The notes: a model not told the origin generated them from the sequence alone. A DNA stretch of 64,000 bases from Deltaproteobacteria bacterium (GCA_013349295.1 DUZW01000001.1:1-64000), one strand, 5' to 3'; positions 18,630 through 31,944 are shown, counted from the stretch's first letter. A program made the numbers and translations.

Positions 18630-19795
18630 GATTTTATTCCGGCGTCATCCCGCAAGGCCTCGGCCTTGTCGGTGCGCTCCCAGGTGAACTCTTCCTCTTC
18701 CCGGCCAAAGTGGCCATAGGCTGCGGTTTTCTTATAAATCGGCCGCAGAAGATCCAGGTGCTGGATGATCGCCTTGGGCCGCAGGTCAAAATGCGCGTCA
18801 ATGATCGCCTTGATCCGCTCATCGCTGATCTTGCCGGTGCCGAAGGAGTTGACATTGATGGAGACCGGCTTGGAGATGCCGATGGCATAGGCAATTTGCA
18901 CCTCAAGCTCCGTGGCGATCCCGGCGGCCACCAGATTCTTGGCAACATAGCGTCCCATATAGGAGGAAGAACGGTCGACCTTGGAGGGGTCCTTGCCGGA
19001 AAAAGCGCCGCCCCCATGGGAGCCCATGCCGCCATAGGTATCAACGATGATCTTACGGCCGGTAACCCCGCAATCGCCCACCGGCCCGCCGATGACAAAA
19101 CGCCCTGTGGGGTTGATGAAATACTTGGTATTGCTGTCCACCATATGCGCCGGAATGATGGGCTTGATGATCTCCTCCATCACGCCGGCCTTGAGATCCT
19201 CATAATTCACGTCCGGAGAATGCTGGGTGGAAAGGACAATGGCCTCAACCCGCTTGGGCTTCTTGTTTTCATATTCGATGGTGACCTGGCTTTTCGCATC
19301 GGGACGCAGCCAAGGCAGAAGCCCGGCCTTGCGCACCTCGGCCTGCCGCTTGGTGAGCCTGTGGGCATAGGTGATGGGCATGGGCATCAAAACTTTGGTT
19401 TCCGTGCAAGCATATCCGAACATCAGCCCCTGGTCGCCGGCGCCCTGATCCAGGTCCAGACCGGAACCTTCGTTCACGCCCTGGGCAATATCAGGGGACT
19501 GCTTGCCGATGCTGGTGAGCACCGCGCAGGACTGCCAGTCAAAGCCCATCTCGGAAGAATTGTAACCGATCTCCCGCACCGTCTCCCGCACCACGGCGGG
19601 CATATCCACCCAGGCGGTGGTGGTGATCTCGCCGGCAATAAGAGCCAGGCCGGTGGTTACCAGAGTTTCGCAAGCCACCCTGGCGTACTTGTCCTGAGCA
19701 AGAATGGCGTCGAGGACCGCATCCGAGATCTGATCGGCAACCTTGTCCGGATGGCCTTCCGAAACAGATTCCGAGGTAAAAAGATAATTTGGCAT
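18626..19795 (-). CDS. metK: S-adenosylmethionine synthetase
   Basis: [48 protein letters not shown]. Confidence 0.96.
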   Translation of the reverse strand: MPNYLFTSESVSEGHPDKVADQISDAVLDAILAQDKYARVACETLVTTGLALIAGEITTTAWVDMPAVVRETVREIGYNSSEMGFDWQSCAVLTSIGKQSPDIAQGVNEGSGLDLDQGAGDQGLMFGYACTETKVLMPMPITYAHRLTKRQAEVRKAGLLPWLRPDAKSQVTIEYENKKPKRVEAIVLSTQHSPDVNYEDLKAGVMEEIIKPIIPAHMVDSNTKYFINPTGRFVIGGPVGDCGVTGRKIIVDTYGGMGSHGGGAFSGKDPSKVDRSSSYMGRYVAKNLVAAGIATELEVQIAYAIGISKPVSINVNSFGTGKISDERIKAIIDAHFDLRPKAIIQHLDLLRPIYKKTAAYGHFGREEEEFTWERTDKAEALRDDAGIKS

Positions 19796-19918
19796 TTCAA
19801 CTCCTCATGATTTTCGATAAAAAAACTGTCCGCGCCGCAACCACGAAACCTATTACTTTTAATAGAATAAAGGAAGTTGTCAAGGAAATCACGACAAAAG
19901 CAGCGTAACAGACGTCCT

Positions 19919-20869
19919 TTATCCCGGAAAATACGTTTTTTCCAGACTCTTTACCGCGTCAACAAGTTCCGCATTGACCGGCGCCGGAATACCCAATCGC
20001 CCAGCCTCTTCCAGCACCGCACCGTTGATGGCCTCGATTTCGGTTTGCCTTTTTTGCCTCACATCCTGAAGCATGGAGGAAATATTGGACGCCGTTGCCC
20101 GGCAGACCGCGATGGTCCGGGCCACCGGATCAGGGGCAATGGCAATCCCCTTGGCTTGGGCAACACCGGCCGCTTCCTGCACGGCAGCCCTCATCAACCC
20201 AAGGGCCTCCGGCTTGCGCAGCAGCTCGCCGTTCTCACAATGATAAATAGCGGTGAGAGCATTGATCCCCACATTGACCAGCAGCTTGTTCCAAATCTGA
20301 GCCAGGATATCTTTGTCAACCCGCGCCTCCAGGCCCGCCAGCCGCAACAGTTCCGCTGCCCCATCCAGGGCCTGCCTCGCCTCCCGGGGAGCTTCGCCAA
20401 GAAATCCGAGGGTGGTTGCCCCGGCCCCCCCGAATCGCACCCGCCCCGGCCCAAGCAGATGCGCGCCCAGGGAAGTAACCGCCAAGGCCAGGGCGCAAGG
20501 AAGCTGCGCCCCGAGCAAGAACGGCAGATGACCAATGCCGTTTTGCCAGGCAAGCAACAGGGTCTTTTCCGTGAGCAGGGGAAGAAGGGAAGGAAGCGTC
20601 CGGCGAAGAGCCGGAGATTTCACGCAGAGCAGCACCAGGTCCACCGGCCCGATCAGCCGGGCATCGGCAGTGGCCTGAATTGGAAAATGTTCGCAGCGAT
20701 CGGCATACTCAAGGGTAAGACCCGAGTGCTGGAGCAGAGCAGCCCGCCGGCTGTCATGATCCAGCACCCAGATTTCTTCACCGCCTATCCGACAGAGGGC
20801 TGTCGCCAACAGACAGCCCAAGGCACCCGGACCGACGATGGCGACCCTCTTCGGGGGGGTATCCCGCAT
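19919..20869 (-). CDS. panE: 2-dehydropantoate 2-reductase (ketopantoate reductase family)
   Basis: VAIVGPGALGCLLATAL Rossmann; NKLLVNVGINALTAIY. Confidence 0.8.
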   Translation of the reverse strand: MRDTPPKRVAIVGPGALGCLLATALCRIGGEEIWVLDHDSRRAALLQHSGLTLEYADRCEHFPIQATADARLIGPVDLVLLCVKSPALRRTLPSLLPLLTEKTLLLAWQNGIGHLPFLLGAQLPCALALAVTSLGAHLLGPGRVRFGGAGATTLGFLGEAPREARQALDGAAELLRLAGLEARVDKDILAQIWNKLLVNVGINALTAIYHCENGELLRKPEALGLMRAAVQEAAGVAQAKGIAIAPDPVARTIAVCRATASNISSMLQDVRQKRQTEIEAINGAVLEEAGRLGIPAPVNAELVDAVKSLEKTYFPG

Positions 20870-20878
20870 GGTTCGCGG

Positions 20879-21724
20879 TTAACGGGTAATGGTCACGTTT
20901 TCGACAATGACATCATACTGGTACCCGGAACCAAAATCCTTGTTCGCGGCAAGCACGCCTTCCACCGTGACGATATCGCCCTTTTCCGCCTTATCCAACG
21001 TGGTCACCACCAGGTCATGGGTATTCTTCAAAGGATCGCCGGTGCCATCCTGCAGATGCAGCCAGTTTTTCTTCATGATCTGAGGGGAAAATTTGAGCAC
21101 CTGCGCCTTGATTTTCACCTTTTTACCATTCAGGCTTGCGGCTTTGGCAAAAATATCGGCAACAGTGTAAGCGTTCTCGCCAGTGGCCTTGGCAATCTTC
21201 AATTCCACAAAAGGTACCACGGCCTTGCCGCTGCCCGGAGTCGTTTCGCCCGCACCCACGGCTCCGCCTTCCTGCTGCATGGCTGCGCCGAAACCACCAC
21301 CCGCCGCTGGGGCGGCAGGCGCTCCTCCGCCATGGGAACCATTGCCCATCTCCGCTTTTTTACCTTCAAGACCAGGAGAAAAAAGAATCTCGGCAAAGGT
21401 GCGATTCAGAGTCTTGCTGGGGAAATTCTGCATGACCTGGCCTTCGGCAACGGTGCATGCCTCGCCCACCGCAACCGTGGTCTCCGGCACCGCCACCCAC
21501 GTTTCTCCCTTCTCTGCAGCAATAAGAACATAGGTAAAACCGCCGCCATGGAGCACCTCCTTGGCCTTCCCCTGGATAGGGAAAGCCGGCTCGCCAGCCT
21601 GCTTGGTCCCGGCGTCCGCTCCAACCGCAGCCTGCTCAGGCGCCTTGGTTTCGGGCTTTTCACTATTACAGGCAACCAGCGTCACCAGACACAAACCGCT
21701 CACGAAAAAATTCCGCCACTTCAT
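20879..21724 (-). CDS. Lipoprotein with OB-fold-like (NrfJ-like) domains
   Basis: MKWRNFFVSGLCLVTLVAC lipobox; two beta-barrel-like segments, C-terminal VKIKAQVLKFSPQIMKKNWLHLQDGTGDP...DIVTVEGVLAANKDFGSGYQYDVIVENVTI. Confidence 0.6.
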   Translation of the reverse strand: MKWRNFFVSGLCLVTLVACNSEKPETKAPEQAAVGADAGTKQAGEPAFPIQGKAKEVLHGGGFTYVLIAAEKGETWVAVPETTVAVGEACTVAEGQVMQNFPSKTLNRTFAEILFSPGLEGKKAEMGNGSHGGGAPAAPAAGGGFGAAMQQEGGAVGAGETTPGSGKAVVPFVELKIAKATGENAYTVADIFAKAASLNGKKVKIKAQVLKFSPQIMKKNWLHLQDGTGDPLKNTHDLVVTTLDKAEKGDIVTVEGVLAANKDFGSGYQYDVIVENVTITR

Positions 21725-21857
21725 TGCATAGCCCATACGCTCGACACTCCTTCCTCTGCTCGTTCTTTCTGGATATGAAAACAGCGCACCGCAGCCTTTC
21801 TGCCGTGCGCCAACGTTCTTCCTCAACAAGACAGCTTCCTTGGCAAAAAAGTTCGCA

Positions 21858-24143
21858 TTATTTACTTCTTTCAGTCTTTCGCGGTTTACTTTCCTTCACT
21901 TCCCCGCCTTTACTCTTGTACTGATAGGTCAGCCTGCCTCCCTTGAGCCCGATCAGCACACTGCCCCCCTTGACCAAGCGGCCAAAGAGCAACTCTTCGG
22001 TCAACGCATCCCCCACCTCTTGCAGGATAAGCCTTCTCAGCGGCCGCGCCCCGAATTCCGGCTCGTAACCCTTGGCTGCCAGCCAGCTCCGGGCGGTGCT
22101 GCTGAGACTGATCGTCACCTTACGTTCCGCCAGCTGGGTTTGCAACTCCACGATCATCTTGTCCACGATCCGCTCCATGAGCGGACCATCCAGGGAATTG
22201 AAGGTAATGATCGCGTCCAACCTGTTGCGGAATTCCGGCGAAAAGAGATTTTTCAAGGCGCGGTCGTTTCTCCCCTTGCTGTCCCCGGTAAATCCGATGG
22301 GGTGCTCGCTCAGTTCGCGGGCGCCGGCATTGGTGGTCATGATCAGAATCACGTTGCGGAAATCCGCCTTGCGGCCGGCATTATCCGTAAGGGTCGAATG
22401 ATCCATGACCTGCAGCAGGATGCTGAACAGGTCCGGATGGGCCTTTTCAATCTCGTCGAGCAGCAGCACGCAGTAAGGATGTCTGCGGATGGCATCGGTC
22501 AAAAGCCCGCCCTGGTCGAAACCGACATAGCCGGGAGGCGCGCCGATGAGCCGGGACACCGCATGTTTTTCCATGTACTCGCTCATGTCAAAACGCTCAA
22601 AATGCACGGACAGGGCCGCGGCCAGCTGTTTGGCGACCTCGGTTTTCCCGACTCCGGTTGGTCCGGCAAAGAGAAAGGAACCGGTGGGTCCCTCGTTCTG
22701 CTTCAACCCGGCCCGGGAACGCTTCACCGCCGTGACCAGGGCGCTGATCGCGTGGTCCTGGCCGAAGATGGATTTTTTCAGGACTGTGTCCAGCTCCCGA
22801 AGATGGCTCAAATCGGAGCCGCTGACGCTTCTTGCCGGCACTCGGGCCATCCGGGAGACCACCTTTTCCACGTCGCGCACGGTCACCGTCCGCCGCTTGT
22901 CGGCGGGGCCGGCGGCCAAGCGGAAGGAGGCGCCGATCTCGTCCAACACGTCAATGGCCTTATCCGGCAGAAAACGATCGGTGATGTAACGGCTGGCCAG
23001 TTCCGCCGTGGCCTTTACCGCCGCAGCCGAGTAAGTGATCCCGTGATGCTCCTCGTAGCGGGGCAGCAACCCTTGCAAAATGGCACAGGTCTCGGCCACG
23101 CTGGGCTCATCGATGTCGATCTTCTGAAAACGCCGGGCCAGGGCTCGATCCTTTTCAATATGATTCTTGTATTCCTCATAGGTTGTCGAGCCGATGCAGC
23201 GGAGCGAACCGGCCTGGAGGGCGGGCTTGAGCAGATTGGAAGCATCCATGCTGCCGCCGCTGGTCGCCCCGGCCCCGACAATGGTATGGATCTCGTCGAT
23301 GAAGAGAATGATGTGCGGCTCTTTTTCCACAGCGGAAATGACGGCCTTGAGACGCTGCTCAAAGTCGCCCCGGTACTTGGTACCGGAAAGCAGCCCACCC
23401 ATGTCCAGAAGACGAATCTCCACCCCCTGCAACAGCTCCGGCACCCGGCCTTCGTGCACCTGCAAGGCCAATCCTTCGGCAATGGCGGTTTTGCCGACGC
23501 CCGGCTCGCCCACCAGCAACGGATTATTCTTGCGCCTGCGGCAGAGGGTCTGCATCACCCGTTTCAATTCAGTGGTCCGACCGATCAGGGGATCGATCAA
23601 TCCTTGGGCGGCCCGCTCGCTGAAGTTGATGGTATATTTTTCCAGTGCCTCGTTTTCCTTGCTTTTTTCAGCACTCTTCTCCTCAGGCTTCTTTTCCTCC
23701 TGGGGCGCTTCTTCCTTTTCCATGCCATGGGAGAGATATTCCGTCACGTCAAGCTTGCTGATCCCTTCGGAATGGAGAAAATAAACGGCAAACGATTCGG
23801 CCTCGGCAAAGATGGCGGCCAGCACATCCCCGGCATCCACCTCTTTTTTCCCGCAGCTCTGCACATGGGCAATGGCCCGCTGCAAGACCCGGTTGAAGCC
23901 GAGGGTCTGGATGGGGTCGTGGGGAAGCCCTTCCTTAACCATGGGCAGGTTGGAGGCGAAAAAATCCTCCAGCCGTTTCTTCATCCCCTCGGGATCGCCG
24001 CCGCAAACCGAGATAACCCGGGTGGCCAGTTCGTCATCCAGCAGACCGTACAGGATATGCTCGACCGTGACATGTTCGTGCCTGCGGATCTTTGCCTCCC
24101 GGATGGCTCGCACCAGGGCTATTTCCAGCTTCGCATTTATCAT
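21858..24143 (-). CDS. clpA: ATP-dependent Clp protease ATP-binding subunit ClpA
   Basis: Two AAA+ modules: GEPGVGKTAIAEGLA and GPTGVGKTEVAKQLA; adjacent to clpS. Confidence 0.95.
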   Translation of the reverse strand: MINAKLEIALVRAIREAKIRRHEHVTVEHILYGLLDDELATRVISVCGGDPEGMKKRLEDFFASNLPMVKEGLPHDPIQTLGFNRVLQRAIAHVQSCGKKEVDAGDVLAAIFAEAESFAVYFLHSEGISKLDVTEYLSHGMEKEEAPQEEKKPEEKSAEKSKENEALEKYTINFSERAAQGLIDPLIGRTTELKRVMQTLCRRRKNNPLLVGEPGVGKTAIAEGLALQVHEGRVPELLQGVEIRLLDMGGLLSGTKYRGDFEQRLKAVISAVEKEPHIILFIDEIHTIVGAGATSGGSMDASNLLKPALQAGSLRCIGSTTYEEYKNHIEKDRALARRFQKIDIDEPSVAETCAILQGLLPRYEEHHGITYSAAAVKATAELASRYITDRFLPDKAIDVLDEIGASFRLAAGPADKRRTVTVRDVEKVVSRMARVPARSVSGSDLSHLRELDTVLKKSIFGQDHAISALVTAVKRSRAGLKQNEGPTGSFLFAGPTGVGKTEVAKQLAAALSVHFERFDMSEYMEKHAVSRLIGAPPGYVGFDQGGLLTDAIRRHPYCVLLLDEIEKAHPDLFSILLQVMDHSTLTDNAGRKADFRNVILIMTTNAGARELSEHPIGFTGDSKGRNDRALKNLFSPEFRNRLDAIITFNSLDGPLMERIVDKMIVELQTQLAERKVTISLSSTARSWLAAKGYEPEFGARPLRRLILQEVGDALTEELLFGRLVKGGSVLIGLKGGRLTYQYKSKGGEVKESKPRKTERSK

Positions 24144-24167
24144 CTCGCGCTCCTCACGGGAAACCCG

Positions 24168-24482
24168 TCACGCCTTTTCAAGGGAACATTTCAAGGGGTA
24201 TTCATGCTTGCGGGCCAAGTCATGCACCAGAATCACCTTGGTTTCCGCCACATCGCGCGGGTACACTCCGGCCACCCCCACGCCATGTTCATGGACGTTG
24301 AGCATAATCCGGTTGGCCTCTTCCACGCCTTTATGAAATATTGTTTCCAGCACCATCACCACGAAATCCATGGTGGTATAATCGTCATTGTGCAACAGCA
24401 CCTTGTACATGGAAGGACGCCTGGTCTGCTGCTTTTTTTCGGTTATGACCGAACCCTCGCTCTCCCTGCCCGTCCCGCCCAT
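24168..24482 (-). CDS. clpS: ClpS adaptor
   Basis: YKVLLHNDDYTTMDFVVMVLETIFHKG. Confidence 0.93.
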   Translation of the reverse strand: MGGTGRESEGSVITEKKQQTRRPSMYKVLLHNDDYTTMDFVVMVLETIFHKGVEEANRIMLNVHEHGVGVAGVYPRDVAETKVILVHDLARKHEYPLKCSLEKA

Positions 24483-24589
24483 GCTTATCCTGCTCCCTTA
24501 CACTCAAACTCCGCCACTCCTGGCTGACAACAATAATCATTTTTTTTCGATCCGCACGCCTGTCGTGCATCTTTTTACCTAAACACCCC

Positions 24590-25993
24590 TTATCCGGCCA
24601 CGGTTTTTTTGCGAGACCACTCAGGAGCCTGCAAAACCGAAAAAAGAAAATCCTCCAGGATCAAATATTCCGGCAGACCGGAGCCTTTCAGCCGATATTC
24701 CGCCTCCAGCAGAGCGGCACGGGCCTGTTTCAAGGCCGCCAGGGTAAACCGCTCCGCCTGCTGAAAACTCTTGTATACGGCAAAAGGGTGCCCGCCCAGC
24801 ACCTTCTGCTGTGGGCCAAGACTCTCTTGCAACTGCGGAAGAAGACCTTTTTGAAAGGCGGCATAGGAGATACCCTCGGGATATGCGGGGGCGGGCTGTT
24901 CGATAATGGCGCGCACCAGCAGCAGCTTACGGAGAAAATTACGCAACCCCGCCACCACGATGAGCGGATGCACCCCATTTTCCTTGAGGCGGTGGGAAAT
25001 CGTCAGCGAAGCGGCCAAATCATGATTGCCAAAGGCCTCGTTCAGCTCGTACAAGGCCTCTTCCCGGGTCCGACCGACCATGGCATTGAGATCGTCCATG
25101 GTGACGGTCGCCGCCTCGCCCACGGACAAGGCCAGTTTTTCCGTCTCCATGGCCAAAGCCACCGGATGAAAGCCAACCCGTTCAAGCAGGACCGGCAAGG
25201 CCCTCGCTTCCAACTTTTTCCCGAACCTGGCCAGATTCTGCTGGACAATCTCCTTGAGCAGGGCGTCCTGATCCTTGCGCGCCGTGGAGCTGGACCCGGC
25301 ATCCACGGACAGATCCACAACCACACAATTTTTTTCAAGATACTTGAAGAGCTTCTTGCGCTTATCCGCCGCCTCGGCCAGCAGAATCAAAGTATTGCCC
25401 GCCGGAATCCCCGCCTCCAAGGCCGCCGTCAACAACTCCGCCCCGTCACTCTTGGGCGCGGACAGCGAGCCGCTCCCTTCGCTCGCGACACAGGCCTCCC
25501 CCACCCAGTCCAAATCCTCCGGCTTGGCGAAACCGAAAAGCTCCTGCCAGCGTCCGGGGGGGCAGGCGCCCATCTCCTCTTTCTCCCAATCAGCCGGGGA
25601 AAGATCGGCCAGCGCCAACATCTGCGTCAGATACCGCAGCGCCTTTTTCGGTTCCTTCCCGCCCCACGCCTTGCACGCCTTGTCCCAGAGGGTGCCGGCC
25701 ACAACCTTGGAGTAGAGAATCTGGGAGTCCATCACCCGGATAACCTGTCTGGCACCGAACAGGCTGTAGGTCTTGAGCATATTAACCGTGGCGCCCATCT
25801 CTTCCTGGTCGCCATCGATGGTCTTCAAGTTATTGGCGCGTTGGCTCTCATCGGGCAGCAGGCGGCAGATCAGCTCATTGGCGATCTCCTGACACAGATA
25901 CCGCTCGCCGAACAGAAGATAGACCGGGGCTGTTTCCCCGCGCTCCACCCCCTTCAACAGCGGAGTTACTTCCTGTCGTTTATAAACCGCCAT
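24590..25993 (-). CDS. holA: DNA polymerase III subunit delta (HolA-like, enlarged)
   Basis: APVYLLFGERYLCQEIANELI...; delta clamp-loader fold; 467 aa. Confidence 0.75.
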   Translation of the reverse strand: MAVYKRQEVTPLLKGVERGETAPVYLLFGERYLCQEIANELICRLLPDESQRANNLKTIDGDQEEMGATVNMLKTYSLFGARQVIRVMDSQILYSKVVAGTLWDKACKAWGGKEPKKALRYLTQMLALADLSPADWEKEEMGACPPGRWQELFGFAKPEDLDWVGEACVASEGSGSLSAPKSDGAELLTAALEAGIPAGNTLILLAEAADKRKKLFKYLEKNCVVVDLSVDAGSSSTARKDQDALLKEIVQQNLARFGKKLEARALPVLLERVGFHPVALAMETEKLALSVGEAATVTMDDLNAMVGRTREEALYELNEAFGNHDLAASLTISHRLKENGVHPLIVVAGLRNFLRKLLLVRAIIEQPAPAYPEGISYAAFQKGLLPQLQESLGPQQKVLGGHPFAVYKSFQQAERFTLAALKQARAALLEAEYRLKGSGLPEYLILEDFLFSVLQAPEWSRKKTVAG

Positions 25994-26097
25994 CCATTTT
26001 CCTTAATCGTCCTCAGCAGCCGCAAGGACGGAGGACATGCTTCCTGTTGACTGAGCCGGCCCTTGTTGATACTCTCAAAAAGCTATTGCGTTAACAT

Positions 26098-26120
26098 GGC
26101 TCCGTTACGGTCCTTATGCC
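26098..26120 (-). repeat. Family 2 core motif GGCATAAGGACCGTAACGGAGCC
   Basis: Reverse complement shares GGCATAAGG-n-CCGTAACG with copies at 12104, 28377 and 44648. Confidence 0.5.
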
Positions 26121-26226
26121 ATTCGTATCATGCGAATAGCACGATTTATGTATAATGGCTTAAGTACTGTGTCTCGTTGCCCTTGTCACTGAAAAAAAAC
26201 CCTGACATGGCCGGCAGCCTTCAACA

Positions 26227-27423
26227 ATGAATAACCCCGGAAAAACAAACATGACGCCAGTCGCAGCTGAAAAAACAGGTGTACTCGTCGGCGGTTCAGG
26301 CCTGCTCGGCGGCACCCTGCTGTATTATTTCAAAACCCAGACCGAGGGGAGGATCAGCGTCCTCGCCCCCAACAGCAAAAAACTCAGCCTCCGGGACCCG
26401 GACGACATCCGCCGCTATTTTGAAAAGGCAAAACCCGCCTTTATCATCAATTGCGCCATTGCCGCCATCGACAGCGACCCGCATCTTGCTTACGAAATCA
26501 ACTACCTGGGCACGGTCTATCTGGCCAAGGCCGCCCAGGAGCTCGGCATTCCGTACATCCACCTGAGTTCAGCCGCCGTCATGCCGATCGGCCGGAATCT
26601 GGACGAAGAAAAGCGCCTGCCGCTGCGCCCGGATCTGCCCAACTACACCAAGGCCAAGCTCATGGCCGAGCTGACCCTCGAACATCTGCGCAGGGTCAAG
26701 GGCCTTGATTACACCGCGATCCGGCTGGGCATTGTCTATGGTGCCCACGACCATAAAATCCAAGGCTTTCAGCGTTTGTTTTTCGCCATTATCGACCGCT
26801 CCATGCCGATGCTGTTCACCAGGCGCGATGCCCTGCACTCCTATTCAAACGCAAAAAAACTGCCCTATTTCATCGCGCACCTTCTGGAAAACCGGGCCGA
26901 GTTTTCCGGCCAGATTTACAACTTTGTCGATCCGAACCCCGTACTCCTGAGCCAGCTCATCCTCACCATCAAGTCCTACCTTGAGCTGAAAACCCCACGG
27001 GAAATCTATCTGCCTTACCCCGTGGCAAAATTCGGCATGGGGATCATGGCCCGGCTGGTACGGATGATAACCCGGCTCGGCATCGATGCGCGCATGCCTG
27101 CCGAGCTGATGTTTTTAAAAAATTTCTATGAAACCCAGACCTTGTCCGCCGCCAAACTGCGAAATTCAAGCTTCAGCGATCCCGATCCGGGGGCGACAAT
27201 CTTCAGCGAACTCCCTGCTCTTATTGAATATTATGTAACCAGATGGGAGCACCTGAACCTCATCGAACCGTTCAACAAGGACTTTTTCGACCCCCGCAAG
27301 CGGGCCGAGGAATTTCTTCGCCTCCCGGACCTGCTCCTGCAGGAAATCCACCAGGAAAGCGATCTTCCTTTTCTCAAGCAATGCGCCTTGGTTGACCAGG
27401 CACCGGAGAGGAAACAACCGTAA
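26227..27423 (+). CDS. NAD-dependent epimerase/dehydratase (RmlD-like SDR)
   Basis: VLVGGSGLLGGTLLYYF; YTKAKLMAELTLEHL. Confidence 0.75.
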   Translation: MNNPGKTNMTPVAAEKTGVLVGGSGLLGGTLLYYFKTQTEGRISVLAPNSKKLSLRDPDDIRRYFEKAKPAFIINCAIAAIDSDPHLAYEINYLGTVYLAKAAQELGIPYIHLSSAAVMPIGRNLDEEKRLPLRPDLPNYTKAKLMAELTLEHLRRVKGLDYTAIRLGIVYGAHDHKIQGFQRLFFAIIDRSMPMLFTRRDALHSYSNAKKLPYFIAHLLENRAEFSGQIYNFVDPNPVLLSQLILTIKSYLELKTPREIYLPYPVAKFGMGIMARLVRMITRLGIDARMPAELMFLKNFYETQTLSAAKLRNSSFSDPDPGATIFSELPALIEYYVTRWEHLNLIEPFNKDFFDPRKRAEEFLRLPDLLLQEIHQESDLPFLKQCALVDQAPERKQP

Positions 27424-27500
27424 ATTACAGGATTCGATCTCACCGGAATGCGGGGGGAGCGATACGTTCTAAGAAAAGATTCCGTATCCGACATACCTCC

Positions 27501-28256
27501 TCAGAGGGTAAGGGTCCATTCCGCGCCAAGTTTCCGAAGAGCCGCGTGATTGGTGAGATCCAGATGCAGGGGGGTAACGGAGACATAGCCGGCAACAATG
27601 GCCTGGGCATCGGTATCTTCGCCTTCGTCCCAGAAGGGCGTCCCGCCGCCGATCCAGTAATGCTGCCGGCCCCACGGGTCAAAGGTTTCCTTGATGGCCC
27701 CATCATAGACCCGCCGTCCCTGCCGGGTAAAGCGGACACCATGTATTCCCTCCGACGGACGGTTGGGGACATTGACATTGAGAAGGGTATCCTTGGGCAA
27801 TCCCTTATCGAGGATGATCCGCGCCAGCTTGACGGCAAAGGCGGCGGCGGTTTCAAAACAAAAGGGCTCTTCTCCGACCAGGGAAACCGCCAGGGAGGGC
27901 GCGCCGAGCATGGTGCCTTCCACTGCGGCGGAGACCGTGCCGGAGTAACTGACATCGTCTCCCAGATTCGGCCCGGGATTGATGCCGGAAACAACCAGAT
28001 GGGGCTTGTGCAGCAGAATCTTGCCCACGGCAAGGGTTACGCAATCGGTGGGGGTCCCGTCAACGGAATAACGATTCGGGCCAAGCTCTTTCACCCTGAG
28101 GGGCCGCTTCATGGTGAGCGAGTGGCTGGCCGCGCTGTTGTCCTGATCCGGGGCGACAATCACTATCTGGCCGACGGCCTCTAAGGCCTTGGCGAGAACG
28201 GCAAGTCCCGGAGCACGTACCCCGTCATCGTTAGTCACAAGTATCAGTGGCGTCAT
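27501..28256 (-). CDS. surE: 5'/3'-nucleotidase SurE
   Basis: MTPLILVTNDDGVRAPGLAVLAKAL...APDQDNSAASHSLT; start taken at 28256. Confidence 0.93.
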   Translation of the reverse strand: MTPLILVTNDDGVRAPGLAVLAKALEAVGQIVIVAPDQDNSAASHSLTMKRPLRVKELGPNRYSVDGTPTDCVTLAVGKILLHKPHLVVSGINPGPNLGDDVSYSGTVSAAVEGTMLGAPSLAVSLVGEEPFCFETAAAFAVKLARIILDKGLPKDTLLNVNVPNRPSEGIHGVRFTRQGRRVYDGAIKETFDPWGRQHYWIGGGTPFWDEGEDTDAQAIVAGYVSVTPLHLDLTNHAALRKLGAEWTLTL

Positions 28257-28376
28257 TTTTTTCCTCGTTGCCTCCGCCCCCAATCCAGTCGTCTTTTCAT
28301 ACAAGCGGGATTCCTTGTGGGGCTGCATGTTCCGCCGTTATACCAAAATAATCAGCCGATTGAAATGGGATGCCCC

Positions 28377-30756
<2,380 letters not shown>

Positions 30757-30797
30757 GTATGATCTGATTGTTGAACAAAGCGAGAAAGGAGCAGGAG

Positions 30798-31079
30798 ATG
30801 GCAAGAAAACGGGTGGTGGCAAGGGTTGAAGGTTTGGTCCAGGGCGTCTATTTTCGCGATTATGCCCAAAAGGAAGCCCGGAGCCTTGAATTGAGCGGTT
30901 GGGTCCGGAACCGGCTGGATGGCTCGGTGGAAGCAGTGCTTGAAGGCGAAGCGGAAAAGGTCGAGCAAATGCTTGCCTGGCTGCACACCGGCTCCCCCCA
31001 AGCCGAGGTCAAGGAGGTGCAGGTGACCGAAGAACAGCCCCTGGGCGACAAGACCGCCTTTGCCATCCGGTACAACTGA
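30798..31079 (+). CDS. acyP: Acylphosphatase
   Basis: MARKRVVARVEGLVQGVYFRDYAQKEARSLELSGWVRNRLDGSVEAVLEG. Confidence 0.93.
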   Translation: MARKRVVARVEGLVQGVYFRDYAQKEARSLELSGWVRNRLDGSVEAVLEGEAEKVEQMLAWLHTGSPQAEVKEVQVTEEQPLGDKTAFAIRYN

Positions 31080-31232
31080 TCCAGAGCACGACAGGGGCGC
31101 CGCCCCCCCAACACTCATCGTTAAAAGTTTTAGTTACGGCGTCAGCTCTAAATTGACATTTTTCGGTATCTGCCGTAGAATCCACCCTTTTATCATAAGG
31201 GTATTACCCTCTTTATTCTGGTGAGGAGCAGC

Positions 31233-31496
31233 ATGGATACCGAAACCGCAACTCCCCGCAGGGTTCCACAAAAAAGCCGGGCGCACATCCGCTGTCCGCA
31301 CTGCGGCAACGATACCGATTTCTTTGAGATCGCCGATGGGGTTGTCCTGACTACCCGTTACTTACAAAATAGCGATGGAAGCTTTACCCAGGAAGGCGAT
31401 GAGTCACAGGTGCTGGGAGAGATCAAGTTTTTTTGTGGCGAGTGCAACCAGGACCTTTCCGAGTATCACAACCACTTCCTGGAAATGCTTTTCTGA
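31233..31496 (+). CDS. Small zinc-ribbon-like protein of unknown function
   Basis: CPHCGN...FFCGECNQDLSEYHNHFLEMLF. Confidence 0.6.
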   Translation: MDTETATPRRVPQKSRAHIRCPHCGNDTDFFEIADGVVLTTRYLQNSDGSFTQEGDESQVLGEIKFFCGECNQDLSEYHNHFLEMLF

Positions 31497-31553
31497 AGGG
31501 AGGCTACGCGGCTGTCCGCTTGGCAGGGCCGGAGGGTTAAGGAATTTTGGACG

Positions 31554-31589
31554 AAAAAAAAGGAGAAGGCAGATGCCTTCTCCTTTTTT
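31554..31589. terminator. Rho-independent terminator-like hairpin between convergent genes
   Basis: AAAAAAGGAGAAGGC-AGAT-GCCTTCTCCTTTTTT. Confidence 0.85.
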
Positions 31590-31623
31590 CATTCAATTCT
31601 GAACGAATCGACTGGCGTGGAAA

Positions 31624-31944
31624 TTACACACAACCTGTCGGTTTCGGCAGGCCGGCCATCTTACAGGCGCCCTTGCCGGGACCGGAGGGGAACAGCTCGT
31701 AGATCCGCTTCAACGGGAAGCCGGTGGTCTTGGAAAGGATCCGGACCATGGGAGCGATACCGTTCTTCTTGTAGTAGTCCTGAAGGGTATCGATAACCTT
31801 GCGATGCTCGTCGCTCAGCTCGCTGATGCCCTCAACACCTTTTACGTATTCAATCCAGTGCTCGTTCCACTCTTCCATACCTTTGGTGAGGAAGCCGTCT
31901 TCGTCAACGGTGAAGCTTGAACCATTATGCTCGATCGTAGGCAT
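31624..31944 (-). CDS. dsrC: DsrC (TusE/DsrC/DsvC family sulfur carrier)
   Basis: DGFLTKGMEEWNEHWIEYV...; C-terminal arm GPGKGACKMAGLPKPTGCV with both conserved cysteines. Confidence 0.93.
   Translation of the reverse strand: MPTIEHNGSSFTVDEDGFLTKGMEEWNEHWIEYVKGVEGISELSDEHRKVIDTLQDYYKKNGIAPMVRILSKTTGFPLKRIYELFPSGPGKGACKMAGLPKPTGCV

Noticed and set aside
21840-24527. Plus-strand 895-aa ORF
   Set aside because: Shadow ORF antisense to clpA/clpS, produced by GC-rich codon usage.
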